Shown in pieces: positions 1-10,520 of a stretch of 64,000 bases of DNA (position 1 is the first letter of the stretch; each line of letters opens with the position of its first letter). A program made the position numbers and the translations under genes. A model generated the notes under the pieces. The model was not told where the DNA came from. It did not search any database and saw nothing but the letters and a program-made list of their open reading frames with translations. This DNA comes from Trichobilharzia regenti. Lineage: Eukaryota > Platyhelminthes > Trematoda > Strigeidida > Schistosomatidae. Location of the stretch: contig OX235267.1 of the NCBI GenBank assembly GCA_944472135.2, forward strand, positions 38,161,312-38,225,311. The letters are read 5' to 3'.

Positions 1-130
1 TAATTCCAACGTTTCGTTCGGAAATCTGGTCTTGAGATTTTACAAATATAATTTTTTTACAAATGTCTACTCCTCACTCGGCGCCCAAATATTATAGAAC
101 TATTCTGTTAAATCTTGACTACAGTTCATT
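1..130. repeat. Dispersed repeat fragment, second copy near 48.5-48.9 kb
   Basis: The first 130 bases reappear at about 48505-48870, including a shared stretch ending in a 'gcgcccaaatatt' motif and the following 'agaactattctgt'. In the 48.5-kb copy a tRNA-derived SINE splits the repeat. No coding content is recognised. It is probably the edge of a longer mobile element lying left of the window. Confidence 0.5.
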
Positions 131-381
131 TGATTTACAATTAGTCCCTTTTATAAATTTTGATAGCGTTATTAGTAGATGGAGATTATCTGAAAAATGT
201 GATGTGAGACAAAGGTTGAATTCGATCATCCGTAGAACCTACTATGCAACCCAGCTTGTAATTGTGGAAAAAGCTAAAAATATGCTTCACTGTAAACCTC
301 AAAAGTGCACAATTGATTATATCACATCCCACACAATTTACCAATTTTCGTGTGTGTGTGTGTGTGTGGCCATACATACAT

Positions 382-611
382 TTTTTTCCTTCACGTTGCC
401 CAGTGGAACATAGGGCTTCAAGCTAGTGGCTTGAAGTTTCTTTAGCATTGTATATTTTATAGGATTGGGTTGCTAGCCTCATGCCCAAACTTTCCTCTTT
501 ACCAGCATTATTTCTGGCTCAGCGAGGTAAAGGAGTGCGTCGGCTGGGAATCGAACCCAAGGCCATGTGCCCGGTCGGCGAGCGTCCTAATCGCTATACC
601 ACCGACGCGGA
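382..611 (-). repeat. tRNA-derived SINE, type B, with target-site duplication
   Basis: Read on the minus strand, the element starts with a tRNA-like head holding an A-box-like segment (ggtggtatagcgattagg) and a B box (gggttcgattccc). A body and a 3' end of 'gaagccctatgttccact' followed by an A-rich tail complete it. An 11-bp direct repeat, catacatacat, flanks it at 371-381 and 612-622, as expected of a retrotransposed copy. A second type-B copy lies at 16030-16265. The 3' tail matches that of the RTE-like elements in this window. Confidence 0.85.
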
Positions 612-620
612 CATACATAC

Positions 621-905
621 ATAGGGAGGAGTAATCGCGCTTTGCACGTGAGGGTGGGAGAGCATATCCCAAAATGGTTGGAAAAACAGATGAATTGTGA
701 CAAGCCAATAGATGCAGGTGTCAGACTACCAACTCTGTCTATAGCTAAACATCTAATCGGGACGAACCATAAGATTGATGTTAACTCAGCCTTTAAGGTC
801 ATCTATAAAAACTGTCAAGGACGTTTACTGAAATACGCTGAGGCTCTAGCTATTCATAAACTCTGTGTATTCAAAAACAGTTTGTTATTACTCTTAACCT
901 ACCTT
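621..905 (+). pseudogene. Penelope-like element fragment, C-terminal GIY-YIG region
   Basis: The plus-strand translation contains 'VGEHIPKWLEKQ', 'FKVIYKN' and 'AEALAIHKL'. These match the order seen at the end of the intact PLE at the right edge of the window (EHYPVWL, FKVIYMAK, AEALAIHEQ). The N-terminal GIY motif and all of the reverse transcriptase are missing, and the last segment is degraded. It is a dead fragment. Confidence 0.65.
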
Positions 906-1103
906 GGTAATCCTTATTTGATTGGATTACCAAACGTTTGTGTTAATATTTTCCTAATTCTTTTTTTGTCACTGTTTAATTTAACTTTTCCATATATATT
1001 GACTTGACAAGTAAGTGTGTTATCAGACTGTTCGAAATGTATAGCGCCAATTATTATCTACTGCTGCTGAGTGGTTAATTGTAGTTTTCCCCGTCGCCAG
1101 TAA

Positions 1104-1492
1104 TGTTATATGTACTCGTCGAGTAGCTAAAAGTCCTGACGCAGAAAGAGGGAAATCAGAAGACCACCAGGTTTACGATGATACTTGTATTTTCCAGACA
1201 ACGAAAATAAGTGTCACATAAGAGTGTGAGTGAAATGGTACGTAGTGTACGAAACAAGTATGAACAAGTATACAGTACAAAAGTATATATGAAAATGACT
1301 AATACACATGAACCAATAAATAGACAGTCTTACCATGATTGGTAGTAATGTCATGTGATAACAAGGTCATACATGTTTATTTAGTTAGTGGACAGACAAA
1401 AGCATATTGTCAGTTATAATGAAATATGGATCCATATATACATAGCAAAATAGACTATCAAAACAAAACACACATCATGTGGATACATATCA
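1104..1492. mobile_element. Solo LTR-like element, ~390 bp, copy 1
   Basis: It begins TGTTAT..GTACTCGTCGAGTAG and ends ACATATCA, and it is nearly identical along its length to 34802-35191. That copy is bounded by a perfect 5-bp duplication. Here the flanks (agtaa and ccaat) do not match, so this copy may be older or rearranged. No internal gag-pol sequence adjoins it. A third, more diverged copy lies at 19027-19541. Confidence 0.65.
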
Positions 1493-1727
1493 CCAATACA
1501 TCACATTTTTTAGATAATCTCTGTCTTCCAATAACGGTATCAAAATTTTTTAAAGATTTATTTCCAGTTTATTCTAGAAAAAATAGCTGAAGATTTGACT
1601 TTCACTCACATGTCCACGTGACTCTTCGTTATATATTGTCTAATTCGTAAAAGTATTTTTTTACTTCGAGTATTATTCAACTTTTTGGGATTGTAGTGTT
1701 CTGCATTGAATTATTAGGGATTTACCA

Positions 1728-1965
1728 CAAGCTGATATCAGTTAAAGAAGCATTGGAAAACTAACTTGGAGTACTGGACATCGGTTTCGTCCTAGTTTGG
1801 GACTCTTCGTCAGTATTCACCCACCTCGTTTTGAACTCAAAACCTTCTGGTTACAAGGTGAACTCGTAAGCTGTTGAAACACTGATGCTCGGCCTAACAG
1901 TTGATGAATTTCAACTTGTGTCAGTTTGTGATATATATTTAACGGAACTGCCAGCCAACCAGTGT
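1728..1965 (-). repeat. tRNA-related SINE, type D, with hammerhead-like 3' part
   Basis: On the minus strand a tRNA-like head (B-box-like 'gagttcaaaac') is followed by a 3' part whose elements appear in hammerhead order at 1771-1816: 'gtcccaaactaggac', then 'gaaac', then 'gtccagtac'. The core here reads ACGAAGA, so it is degenerate. The same layout recurs about a dozen times in the window. Confidence 0.65.
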
Positions 1966-2888
1966 TCCAGGTGAGTACCTGTCCTCTCGACTGACTTGAT
2001 AGACAGATCCTTCTCACTTACTTCCTGTGTATAGAAGCAGTCGCTAGTGAACATTAAGTTAATAATAAAGTGTCGGTTTGTTGAGGTGTAACTGGACACA
2101 TCTTGGAAAAGCTGCTTGAGTTTCTCATAAGGGTTGTAAAGAAGGTAAATGTGTTTGTTATGGGTCAATTATTCTTAGCTTAGTTATGCATATTTTAGCT
2201 GGAAATTTTTTATCAGTTGTTATGATCAGGGTTCCAAGTGGTACTGAATTCTCTAAGTGGACTGAACTAACAGTATACAATTCAACACTCAGAGAATGCA
2301 ACACACATGGCTTCATACTTGAGGTTTGAAGTTTCATTTGTAGTGATACTTTTTTCTCTCTTTCTACGGAGTTGCTAGCCTCAATTTCAACCTTCTGCTT
2401 TTCCTAGACTTAATACCCGTTGGCTGAGGTTTAGTAGGGTATCTTCTGAGAATCAAACCTGGCCCATGTACATAGCCATAAAACTATCCACAATAATATT
2501 TAAGTGGGATAGATGAAAGTTAGGCTTAAAGTGTTTCGTGGCATTTCTACTCTACTGTGTTGTAGACCATTAGGCATTTGTGCATACTTTATTCCTAGTC
2601 AGATCCTAAAATATATGATCAAGTGTTTGATGAAAGCAATTTGTTCTCTAGATTTATATACTTCTGTTAGTAAGTTCAGGAGTGCCATAAAAGCACTAAA
2701 ACGTTTGATAATTTAAGCGGGTTATTAAATGAGAAGTGATGTTATATATGCGCACTATCTTTTAGTGTGATCATTCGAGTGGGATGTTTACTTAATATAT
2801 TAGTGTATTCACTATTAGATTTTTGAAATCATTTGAAATCCTAAATCAGAAAGACAAATCGCTTAGAACTTGTGATGTAGTGGTTAGC

Positions 2889-3068
2889 GCGTCGGTGGCA
2901 CAGCGGTTAGGACACTCGCCGACCATGCACATGGTCCGGGGTTCGATCCTCCTCCGACGCACACCTGATATCAATTGGTTGGCCTGCAAAATCGGGCTAC
3001 CGATATCACATGCTGAAAATTCCATACTTGTACCGAAAATACAGTGTGAAATGGAGCTATAAAAAAGT
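2889..3068 (+). repeat. tRNA-derived SINE, type A
   Basis: The element has A-box 'gtggcacagcggttagg' and B-box 'ggggttcgatcc' sequence. A non-tRNA body follows, containing 'cctgatatcaa', 'gcctgcaaaatcgggctac' and 'ttccatacttgtacc', and an A-rich end. The same head and body recur at 14334, 48581 and 50442. It is not a functional tRNA: it lacks a credible acceptor stem and anticodon arm. Confidence 0.8.
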
Positions 3069-3364
3069 ACTGCGAATCCAATGACCCGAATTTTTGTTGC
3101 AGTTTAAGGCCTTCAGTGAAGCACTACATTGGTGATTCAATGATAGGTTGTTTGCCAACCATCCACATGGTCTAGAGTTTTGTTCCCAGCTAACGTACTC
3201 TTTTTAGAAAATTTAGAAAGAGGGAAGTTTAATCGTATGGCTCAAACAACACCGCTTCTACTGACACTTCTTCAAAGCCTGTTCCACTTAGAACGCCGCA
3301 TGGTAAAGGATGGTAAGCAAGAACAATGTAGGACCTCTATAATCACCTGCAAATCAAAATACTA

Positions 3365-4335
3365 GTAATAACTCCATTATGGATAAGATTTCATTTTGAT
3401 AAATCACACACTGTTGTACAGTGATATTACTTGATGACGTTTAGAGCGAAAACTATTGCCACTCATAATTATATCAAGTTACTACTGACACAACTTTTTT
3501 AGTGTGTGGATTGATTAGATGTTTGAATAAAAATTCGATGTAGGATAATGTACATTCAGAAATAATAATACGAGTGTTATTGAACAATTACAATCACATG
3601 GGAAATAAGACGAGTGTTTTTATAGTCATAATAGGTTACGTGTTAGAATGTTGTGATGTGCTTGAATTGAAATAGAATTTTAAGATTATTTATTATCCTC
3701 CTCTGATTTGACCGGCGGTAATAATATCTTGCATATTTCTGGAATGTGCATTGAATCATTTCTGTTGCGTGTGTTGGGTGTAGATGAACATGGATTCAGT
3801 AATCAATCTCTCTCTCTCTCTCTCCATCTACATGGATTACTTCTTAGAATTCTAACCTTCTCCCACCCTATTGTGTGGTTGTGTGCTAATGCATGCAGTG
3901 CAATTGTTGAATATTTTTCTAAATTACTCATCTGTCTACGCGGGGTCAACCATTCTTACCTTAGCTAAATTCTTATGTTCCGACAATCTGACTACCCCGC
4001 CCGATCTACTAGTTGGACGTATATAGTTGACCTCACAGTCATTGCAAGTTATTTTGTAAATTATATTGTTTTGTCTAATTGGGTCAACCGTTAGGCTCCT
4101 TTAACCTACAGACCTTGTCCTGCCTGAGTGAGTGAGTTTGTAGGTTTGAATGCCACACATATAATATGTATAAATGAAAGAAAAAACGTTGTGTGAGTAG
4201 TGCCTTGATATGATTTATGAGTGGCAATAGTTTTTTATGCTTGAAACGTGGTCACATCAGTTAATATTACTGTACAACACTACACTGTGTGACAATTTAT
4301 CAAAATAAAAATCTTATCCATAATGGAGTTATAAT
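3365..4335 (-). mobile_element. Degenerate Penelope-like element (family III) bounded by inverted repeats
   Basis: The ends (3365-3480 and 4200-4335) are diverged reverse complements of each other. Between them, minus-strand translation gives broken pieces of the PLE linker and GIY-YIG region ('VAFKPTNSL', 'NLEKYSTIALHA'). Better-preserved relatives at 19.7-20.2 kb and 45.1-45.8 kb confirm the family. A (ct)n run lies inside near 3808. Many stops are present and no activity is expected. Confidence 0.6.
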
Positions 4336-4463
4336 CTACCAGCACAGTGCCCAAGTTTTATATACTTATATCAATGAAGCTAGTTGAGTTCTATGAAACA
4401 CAAAAAGACCAAAACGAACGATTAGATGAAGTGTATTAAATATGCATTAAAGAGTTTACTTAC

Positions 4464-5110
4464 CAATGGAATAATAAGTGATTGACACAATATCCCACAT
4501 AATATAGATTTTGGTTCATGCAACTGTTCCCTTACTAAGATTGGATCATCACAACAACCGACCGATAGAGAAAGCATAAAAGCTATTACAGCTGAACTCC
4601 AATCTGAAGCTAGATAGAATTTTTGTGGTCTTAATAAAATTGTTAACCATAGATAGGCTTTCCATGTACCATTCAACGCATTATTATTATTATGATTGTC
4701 ATCATATTGTAGATCAGAAGCAGAAGATGAAGGTACAAAGATCCCTGCCTCAGTAATTTCTATTTGTTTTGAATCTAATGGATTATTGACCAGTTTATTG
4801 GCTAATTGATATTGAGTTTGTTGTTGCAATTGTTTTTGATGTTGTTTCATATATCCTGGACTTGTCACTATTGTTGTTGTCGTCGTCATTGTTGTAGTTT
4901 TCGACGTCGTCGTCGTAGTAGTAGTACTACTACTCTGTTGATCATAATTATAATGCTGATCGTCTAATATTCCAAATGAATCAGACATTTTTGTTAACAT
5001 GTCCACCTGTTTTCTTGATGTACTATTCATCCATATTAATGTGGTTGTTATCCGACTATGACCTAAATTCTCTGCGTGTACATAAAATCCATTCGGTGCA
5101 TTACATTTCA
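4464..5110 (-). CDS. SLC10 (sodium/bile-acid symporter)-like protein, exon 2 (3' end incomplete)
   Basis: This exon reads 216 codons including the split first one. It begins after an AG acceptor at 5112-5111 and ends at a consensus GTAAGT donor at 4463-4458, phase 0. The first half has a low-complexity Thr-rich and Gln-rich stretch. The last 70 residues look like the start of the SLC10 membrane domain: a hydrophobic segment around 'SSAVIAFMLSLSVGCCDDP', then 'HEPKSILCGILCQSLIIPL', which fits the family pattern of a Met/Ser-Gly-Cys segment followed by 'PK..L.G...Q....PL'. 'FYVHAENLGHSRITT' resembles the extracellular beta-type domain of SLC10A3/A5-like proteins. The Gly-Gly sodium-site segments would be in later exons, which I could not find left of 4463. 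Family assignment is by motif only. Confidence 0.55.
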
Positions 5111-5187
5111 CTTCGATATATAATGTAGTACAAATAGAATTATAATTATTATAATAATAAAAGAAGAATAACTATTATAATTACTAC
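5111..5187 (-). other. 77-bp intron of the SLC10-like gene
   Basis: The donor is AAG|GTAGTA and the acceptor is GAAG|TG. Splicing joins phase-1 ends, giving a Val codon, and keeps both long reading frames open. Without splicing, the upstream frame runs into an Ile-rich AT repeat and stops. Very short 5' introns are common in schistosome genes, which supports the model. Confidence 0.55.
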
Positions 5188-5848
5188 CTTCATTAAACAT
5201 AGTAGTTGTATTATCACAATGGTGTAAATGTCGATTAGAATGAGTCTTTTTCGATAGTGATAAAGCAATCACATGATCATTTGATGATGTAATCTTATAC
5301 AGTAGAGTTGTCATACTTGTCTCTGTATTATTATTATTATTACTATTATGCTCTAAGGATTGATGAGTTGTAGGATGAGTAGTGCTAGTTGTTGATGCTG
5401 ATGATGACGATGATTGTATTAACTGTGTGTTCGTGATACGTTTCCATAAATCTGAATATATACAACAACATGTACAAGTTAATTCAATCCATTGATATGT
5501 GCCTACACTTAGCACTGGTGATTGTGGCGTATGCGGGAACTGTGTATCCTCTTTATGCTGAATATCTGGTTTCATGCTCAATTGAATACTATACTCCACT
5601 GTACAATTTAACCGGTTAAATAAATTTGAATAACTTTTAGGCAATGAGGTAGATGATGAGTTTCTCTCATCAGCATTCAGTACTACTGAGTAGAGCAACA
5701 TAATATAAGGACAATAAGTCAAGATAACCTTTAATGAGCATATGTTAGTTGCTAGGATCACTGTCATCGTTTTTAGCATTATTTTTACGTCTTGAATATA
5801 TTTGAACAAGGTGTATGCATGTAGGTGTGCAGGTTTAGGGAGCAGCAA
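5188..5848 (-). CDS. SLC10-like protein, exon 1 (N-terminal region)
   Basis: This exon supplies 220 codons plus one base. The first Met in the open frame is at 5848; a second at 5779 lies closer to a hydrophobic stretch (TVILATNICSLKVIL..YIMLLYSVVL) that could act as a signal peptide or anchor, so the exact start is uncertain. The rest is Ser/Thr/Asn-rich, with a run of Asn from an (att)n repeat, several N-x-S/T sequons and a Cys-rich CTCCC segment. This suits a secreted or extracellular N-terminal domain. An upstream non-coding exon cannot be excluded. Confidence 0.5.
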
Positions 5849-7194
5849 AGTATTAATCGATTATTATTATTATTCCAATGACACACTCCTAGCTTTATCC
5901 TTCCAGTTCATTCCTATTTGGCGCAAGCTTATTTGTACTGATTAGTGGTAAAGGCTATTTGTCTCTTCATGATGTTAGTGTTTTTTGTTGTTGTCGTCGT
6001 TGTTGTTGTTAAGGCTCTCTCCTCTATATTATTTGAGTTCATGGCAAATTGAGTTGTTTTTTTACATTTTTCTTCTTTTTGTGCATAGAGAACACGTCTC
6101 AACGACTTACTTACTCATGTGTAGAAGTTGTACATGGGTATGTATGTATGTTGTGCTTGTGTGTGCGTGTGCCTGTGTCCCCCCTGTGTTTTATACGCCT
6201 TATAAATAAATATGCTGTAATGATACTTTGATAATATGATGAATAGATTTCATTTCTGAATAAATTTCTTTCTATTGTCTTTGGTTTTCAGTTGTATTTA
6301 TTTGCTGTTTTCTTATTTTATCAATTTTCCTCACATTTCATGACTGTTTCATAAAAGGCAACTAGCTTACTGTTTCAAATACAACATGAGGTCATTTATT
6401 AATATATTAGTGATAATAATAAGAATAATAATACTAACGTTGTTTGTTGTTTTCGTCCACATCTGTGCATGTGTGTCTCTCTCTCCTCCTGGGCGTGTGT
6501 GTGTGTGTGTGTTTTGTGATATAATTAGATGAGATCAAATAATCTAATTTGTGTGTAGCTAAATGCTGCTAATGTTAGGGAGTGTGTGTGTGTGTTATGC
6601 AATACACCATTAGACTTCCTTTGTGAAAAAATAATAATATACTAACGTATGCTTGATTTTCTCCTGTTTTGCAAAACAACCAGCCAATCACTGATTCTAT
6701 ATTCTTTTCTTTATTTTTGTCCATTTTCCATATGGCCTTAAAAAGTGAGGGGGTGGATGGGGGTATGGATGCATAACTACTGGACAATTTTAGGAAAAGA
6801 GATACCTTGCCTATCACCACGTCATTTCATTATCCTGGAATACAGACACAATTATATATATATAGATATACAGACGGGTACACATTGCATCATGATTTTG
6901 TTTCACTGAAATAGCCTATTTTGTGAACCTATTTTTAAATAAATGATCCATCCTATCGATTTTTACGATACATTTGTGTGTCCTTGAATGAAACAGATAG
7001 TGATGATGACTGGGTTTTTGGTGTAGTTGATGGTGGTGTTTTTGTTTTGTTATTCCTCTGTGAATTAAGAATATTTGGGCTTATTTGTTTCTTCTGTTAA
7101 CTGAATGCTAATCTGAATGTGTGTTAATGCTAGAAATGTTGAACACGAGTGTCCTCTTTTTATGATTTATTATTCTTACTATTAATATTTTTCT
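5849..7194. other. Intergenic AT-rich stretch with GT microsatellites
   Basis: No gene is recognised. It holds (gttgtcgtc)-like runs near 5985-6010, (tg)n runs around 6150-6180, 6494-6511 and 6581-6596, and otherwise low-complexity AT-rich DNA. The promoter of the SLC10-like gene should lie at its left end, but no TATA or initiator element is convincing. Confidence 0.5.
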
Positions 7195-7440
7195 CTTCTG
7201 GGGGTTCCCAATGGAATACACAGGGTTTCAACAGGGCACATTTTCATTTTATGCTGTTCTCCGTTGTCCTCTTTTAATTGGTTCCGCCATTGTCCATAGA
7301 CTGAAATCTCCCACTCGCCATACAATCTTAACCCATGTCAACCTTGGACCAACGTCCAACTCTTTGTTTTCCATTCGGGTTCTTTTTCGAACGACGACCT
7401 AGCCCAGCCTAGCATGCAATGACATCCAACGGTCATCTCA
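7195..7440 (-). pseudogene. RTE-like (type 2) non-LTR retrotransposon 3' fragment
   Basis: The minus strand carries a diverged version of the 3' end seen at 30090-30680 and 54350-55290, including the terminal 'gaaccc..gggaa'-type tail near 7200. Only the last part of the ORF and the 3' UTR are represented, with frame breaks. Confidence 0.4.
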
Positions 7441-7675
7441 ACGTGTTTATCTCCTCTGTATCCCTTTATTAACATGAGAACTGTTTACGAAAATGTGATG
7501 GTATTTTCCCATCCTGATAGTTCAACACTTAGGGTTGTCTTTTGGATGAGGCTAGGTTAGATTGGGATACGAATACGGTGTACTGTCTGCTGTTTTCGCA
7601 TGCGTCGTCCGAGACTGTTTGATAGGTACTTCTTTGCAATTGCCAGTGAATGTATGAAGGGAAAATGAGAAGTAC

Positions 7676-7830
7676 ACTCGTCTGTGATTATCTTCAGAAG
7701 GTCTTGGGTTCGAACCCTCTTTGGTGGGTACGTATTGATGAAGAGTCTCAGGCTAGGACGAAACAGCTGTCCAGTACTCACAGTAAGTTTTCCAATGGTT
7801 CTCTAACCGATGTCAGCTCATGATGAAATC
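7676..7830 (+). repeat. tRNA-related SINE, type D, with a well-paired hammerhead-like fold
   Basis: The head includes B box 'gggttcgaaccct'. The 3' part (7732-7777) folds as follows. Stem I is GUAUUG at 7732-7737 paired with CAGUAC at 7772-7777. The core is AUGAAGA at 7738-7744. Stem II is GUCU at 7745-7748 paired with GGAC at 7756-7759. GAA follows, then a self-complementary ACAGCUGU as stem III, then C17 at 7771. Only core position C3 (here A) departs from the hammerhead consensus CUGANGA. Confidence 0.75.
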
Positions 7831-8063
7831 CTGTAATCAAAAAGTAGATTTGTTAATCTTATTCAAGTAATCAGTTTAATGCCTAGTGTGCAGCTGCGTT
7901 CTATGATCATTACTCACTTGCTTCACACTTTGATTCACAATTCTATGTATATAATTCGACTTTATATCTACTGTATTCTTGTATCACTTGTATTCAATTT
8001 TTAAAATTAAATCAATAGTTAAATTAATCAGCAATATTCTCTCTCTCTCTGTGTTGTATTGTT

Positions 8064-8470
8064 GTGAGACATGGTCATTAAAAGTGGAAAATAAGAAAAG
8101 GCTCGCTGCCTCTCAATCACAGATGTTTGCATTCCATCTCCCGTGTTAAATGGCCAAATGTGCAAAGAATGAGGTGAGGAAGGCAAATCAATCGATTAAA
8201 TTGTGAAGTGACATCGATTAAAGGTGTCAAGGAAATGTGTTGCACATACCAAGCCACTGGCTTCTTTGAAAAGCCAGTGTTAACTGAAAAGTTGGAGCTG
8301 GTCACACCGAAATCTGGAATCATGAAATTATGAAATCTTTGACTGTTGGTTTGAGTCAGCTACATAGGAAGATGTAGACTGTCTGGTTGAGGTCCTCGGT
8401 ATGCCTAAGAACCAATTGCTGGAAACTGTTGGTGATAAGGCTAAAAATAGTTTTTCAATGTCGAAGGTTC
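8064..8470 (+). pseudogene. RTE-like (type 1) ORF C-terminal fragment
   Basis: Translation gives 'CETWSLKVENKKRLAAS' and then degraded sequence corresponding to 'ETWPLKMEDKKSLAVFD' seen near 25.1 kb. This is the region just after the reverse transcriptase thumb in RTE-like elements. Stops and frameshifts show it is dead. Confidence 0.5.
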
Positions 8471-8575
8471 ATTCACCCTTTTCACTGACTCCTCATGTTT
8501 CTACTCTCTCCTCCGTGCATTTCTCATTTTGTTATATTTCTTTTGAATTTTTCCTCTTCTTTTCACTGTTTATCT

Positions 8576-9415
8576 GTCTGTTTTCGACATAGAACTTTGC
8601 ACATATGTGCGGAAGTTCAAGTCGCCACACTCCGTGTAGCACACAAAGCAAGAGAAGAAAGTACAAGAAAAGCATAATAGAGACGGTAAACAGAGGTGTG
8701 AGACAAAGGAATAGTAATAACGAAGAACCACGTAGTTTCATTGGGTATTATAAGTCACAAAGAGTGGATGCATCTGCACTAGCCATTGAAAAAGCCATAT
8801 CACCAATAGTTTCCAGCCGTCATTGGTTTTTACCGTCCCGAGGATCCTAATCAGGAAGTCTGCACCTTCCTATGTGGCTTAGGCTAACTGTTGTAGATTT
8901 CATTGACTGGTGAAGCCATGTTTTGGTTTGATCGCTACTGGTTCTTTACCAGCTTGACCCGATGTCAGCTAACATTGCCCGTCAGTCGAGGAAGGCATAC
9001 ATAACACATGTTCTTACCATCTCGTCGTTTGATTTCCCTTCCCACCTACCTAGCACTTGACGCCTAACCTCAATATTGCTCACCTTATTATGCCACTTCA
9101 CACGGGAAATAGAGCGCAGGGACCTATGATCAAAGACAGCTAATCTTTTCATGTCTTCCACTGTCGATGGCTAGGTCTCACAGCCAGCCATAAAGAAGGA
9201 CGGAGCGGACTGATGAGCAGTACACCCGCCCTTTGGTCGATAGTCGAACATCTCGTCTACGCCAGAGTCGGCGTAAACTGGCAGATGCGAAACGAGCCCC
9301 CTGTATTCGTGCTGAGATTTCGTCAGAGATCAACCCGTTGGCGTTGGCTGATGGTACTTCCCAAATAAGTGAAGCGGTCAACGTGCTCTACCACTTCACC
9401 CCCTATTTCAATCAA
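8576..9415 (-). mobile_element. 5'-truncated RTE-like (type 1) non-LTR retrotransposon
   Basis: On the minus strand it runs from the end of the reverse transcriptase (frame at 9178-9381: 'LISDEISARIQGARFASASLRRL', 'STKGRVYCSSVRSVLLYG') through 'VFDHRSLRSISRVKWHNKVSN' and 'LGHVLRMP' to a 3' end of short (acag)n-type repeats near 8576. The same segment at 10857-11735 is nearly identical in the RT part. The frame is broken in the C-terminal half. Only the last part of the element is present, as expected from incomplete reverse transcription. Confidence 0.75.
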
Positions 9416-9418
9416 TTC

Positions 9419-10019
9419 TATGTCAACCAAAAGACTCAACAACGAAAGAAGACAAAACCAACATCATCTACAAAATAAACTGTAACAACTGCGAAAAACA
9501 CTACATCGGCCAAAGTGGACGTCCTCTTCGTCTTCATATCCACATAAGCTAGCCGTCAAAAGACATGATATCCACTCCCTCATTTCACTACACACAGACA
9601 ACTACGGACATCAATTCGACTGGGACAACGTTCAAATATTAGACAAAGGAAATAACAAGAATGCTAGAGAATTTTTAGAAGCTTGGCATTCCAGTGGATC
9701 ATCAATCAATAGACACATCGAGATAGACAAAATTTATCAACCAATAAGAAAGAAACTTCACACACAAAGGGTCAAAGTTCAAGTCAAAGAAACAACCGGT
9801 TCCAATACAAGTAACCTAGAAGGTGTGAAAACACACAAACAACCAATCACGTCCAAGGTCACCAGGAGAGATGATTAATAAACTCGTGGAGAAATCTAAA
9901 AGCTCACTTCAAATTGAAGTATGCGCTGAAGATGTCACCCAGTAAGGTGATGAAAGCTTCGCAAACTAACCATCCAGCTCAGAGAACAAAACCACATCAA
10001 AAAGAGTGATCTAACATAG
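9419..10019 (+). mobile_element. Penelope-like element (family II) 3' part with GIY-YIG domain
   Basis: Reading across frames gives 'TNIIYKINCNNCEKHYIGQSGRPL', 'VKRHDIHSLISLHTDNYGHQFDWDN' and 'AREFLEAWHS'. These are the PLE GIY-YIG endonuclease motifs: a Cys pair, YIGQSGR, and the GHQFDW segment. Stops and a frameshift inactivate it. A hammerhead-like hairpin (9922-9963) lies downstream of the coding part. The reverse transcriptase half is missing. Confidence 0.7.
9922..9963 (+). ncRNA. Hammerhead-like motif in PLE family II 3' region
   Basis: Stem I pairs TGCG (9922-9925) with CGCA (9960-9963). The core CTGAAGA at 9926-9932 fits CUGANGA. Stem II pairs TCACC with GGTGA. GAAAGCTT follows, giving a minimal AG/CU stem III and a CUU cleavage triplet. 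A bulged U precedes stem II, and stem III has no loop, so activity as a monomer is doubtful. A copy at 38036-38077 has different stem II bases that still pair. Confidence 0.5.
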
Positions 10020-10520
10020 AAACAAGGTTAATTAGATGGCAAGTCAAGTAAGATTAAGTTAGTAAGTTAGATGACATAATATATATAACTGACTAAAATG
10101 TTCCAACTTAGGTCAGGGTAGTAACAGAGGTAATTACAGGTAGAGACTAAGTAGAAGTGGGGTAGAGAGTAATACCATTTAAATTAGGACTAAAATTGAG
10201 CAAATATATTGGATGCCGTAACATAAATGACTAGTAATTGAGCGTTGGTGAAGTCAGAAACAGTGGTAATCAGGTGTAAAAATTAAATCGGGTGGGGGTA
10301 GAGGACAGAAAAGTTGAAAATGTGAAATGTCGAAATTGAAAAGACAAAATAATACTTATAAAGAGACAGAAAGAAGTAGAATTTATCGGGCAAGTATTAA
10401 GATAGATTACGTCCATTGCAAGTGTAGTGATTGAATGAACTTCTTCTGTATGCAGAGTTCAGGAATTAGCAAGTGAATTGCCACTGCTTCTGTAGTTTGA
10501 AGAAGCGTGATTTGTACACT
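10020..10520 (-). pseudogene. Penelope-like element (family I) 3' remnant
   Basis: The minus strand near 10418-10470 encodes 'CIQKKFIQSLHLQW', corresponding to the terminal 'CVQKRFVKPLSLPWS' of the PLE at the right edge. The rest is probably its 3' untranslated region. No domain survives. 10521-10856 shows nothing recognisable. Confidence 0.4.

Noticed and set aside
642..1007. Whole 121-codon frame as PLE protein
   Set aside because: Only the part up to about 905 matches PLE. The remainder is AT-rich sequence read through by chance.
2889..2962. tRNA gene
   Set aside because: A and B boxes are present, but there is no consistent acceptor stem or anticodon arm, and the sequence continues into a repeated non-tRNA body found several times. 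It is a SINE head.
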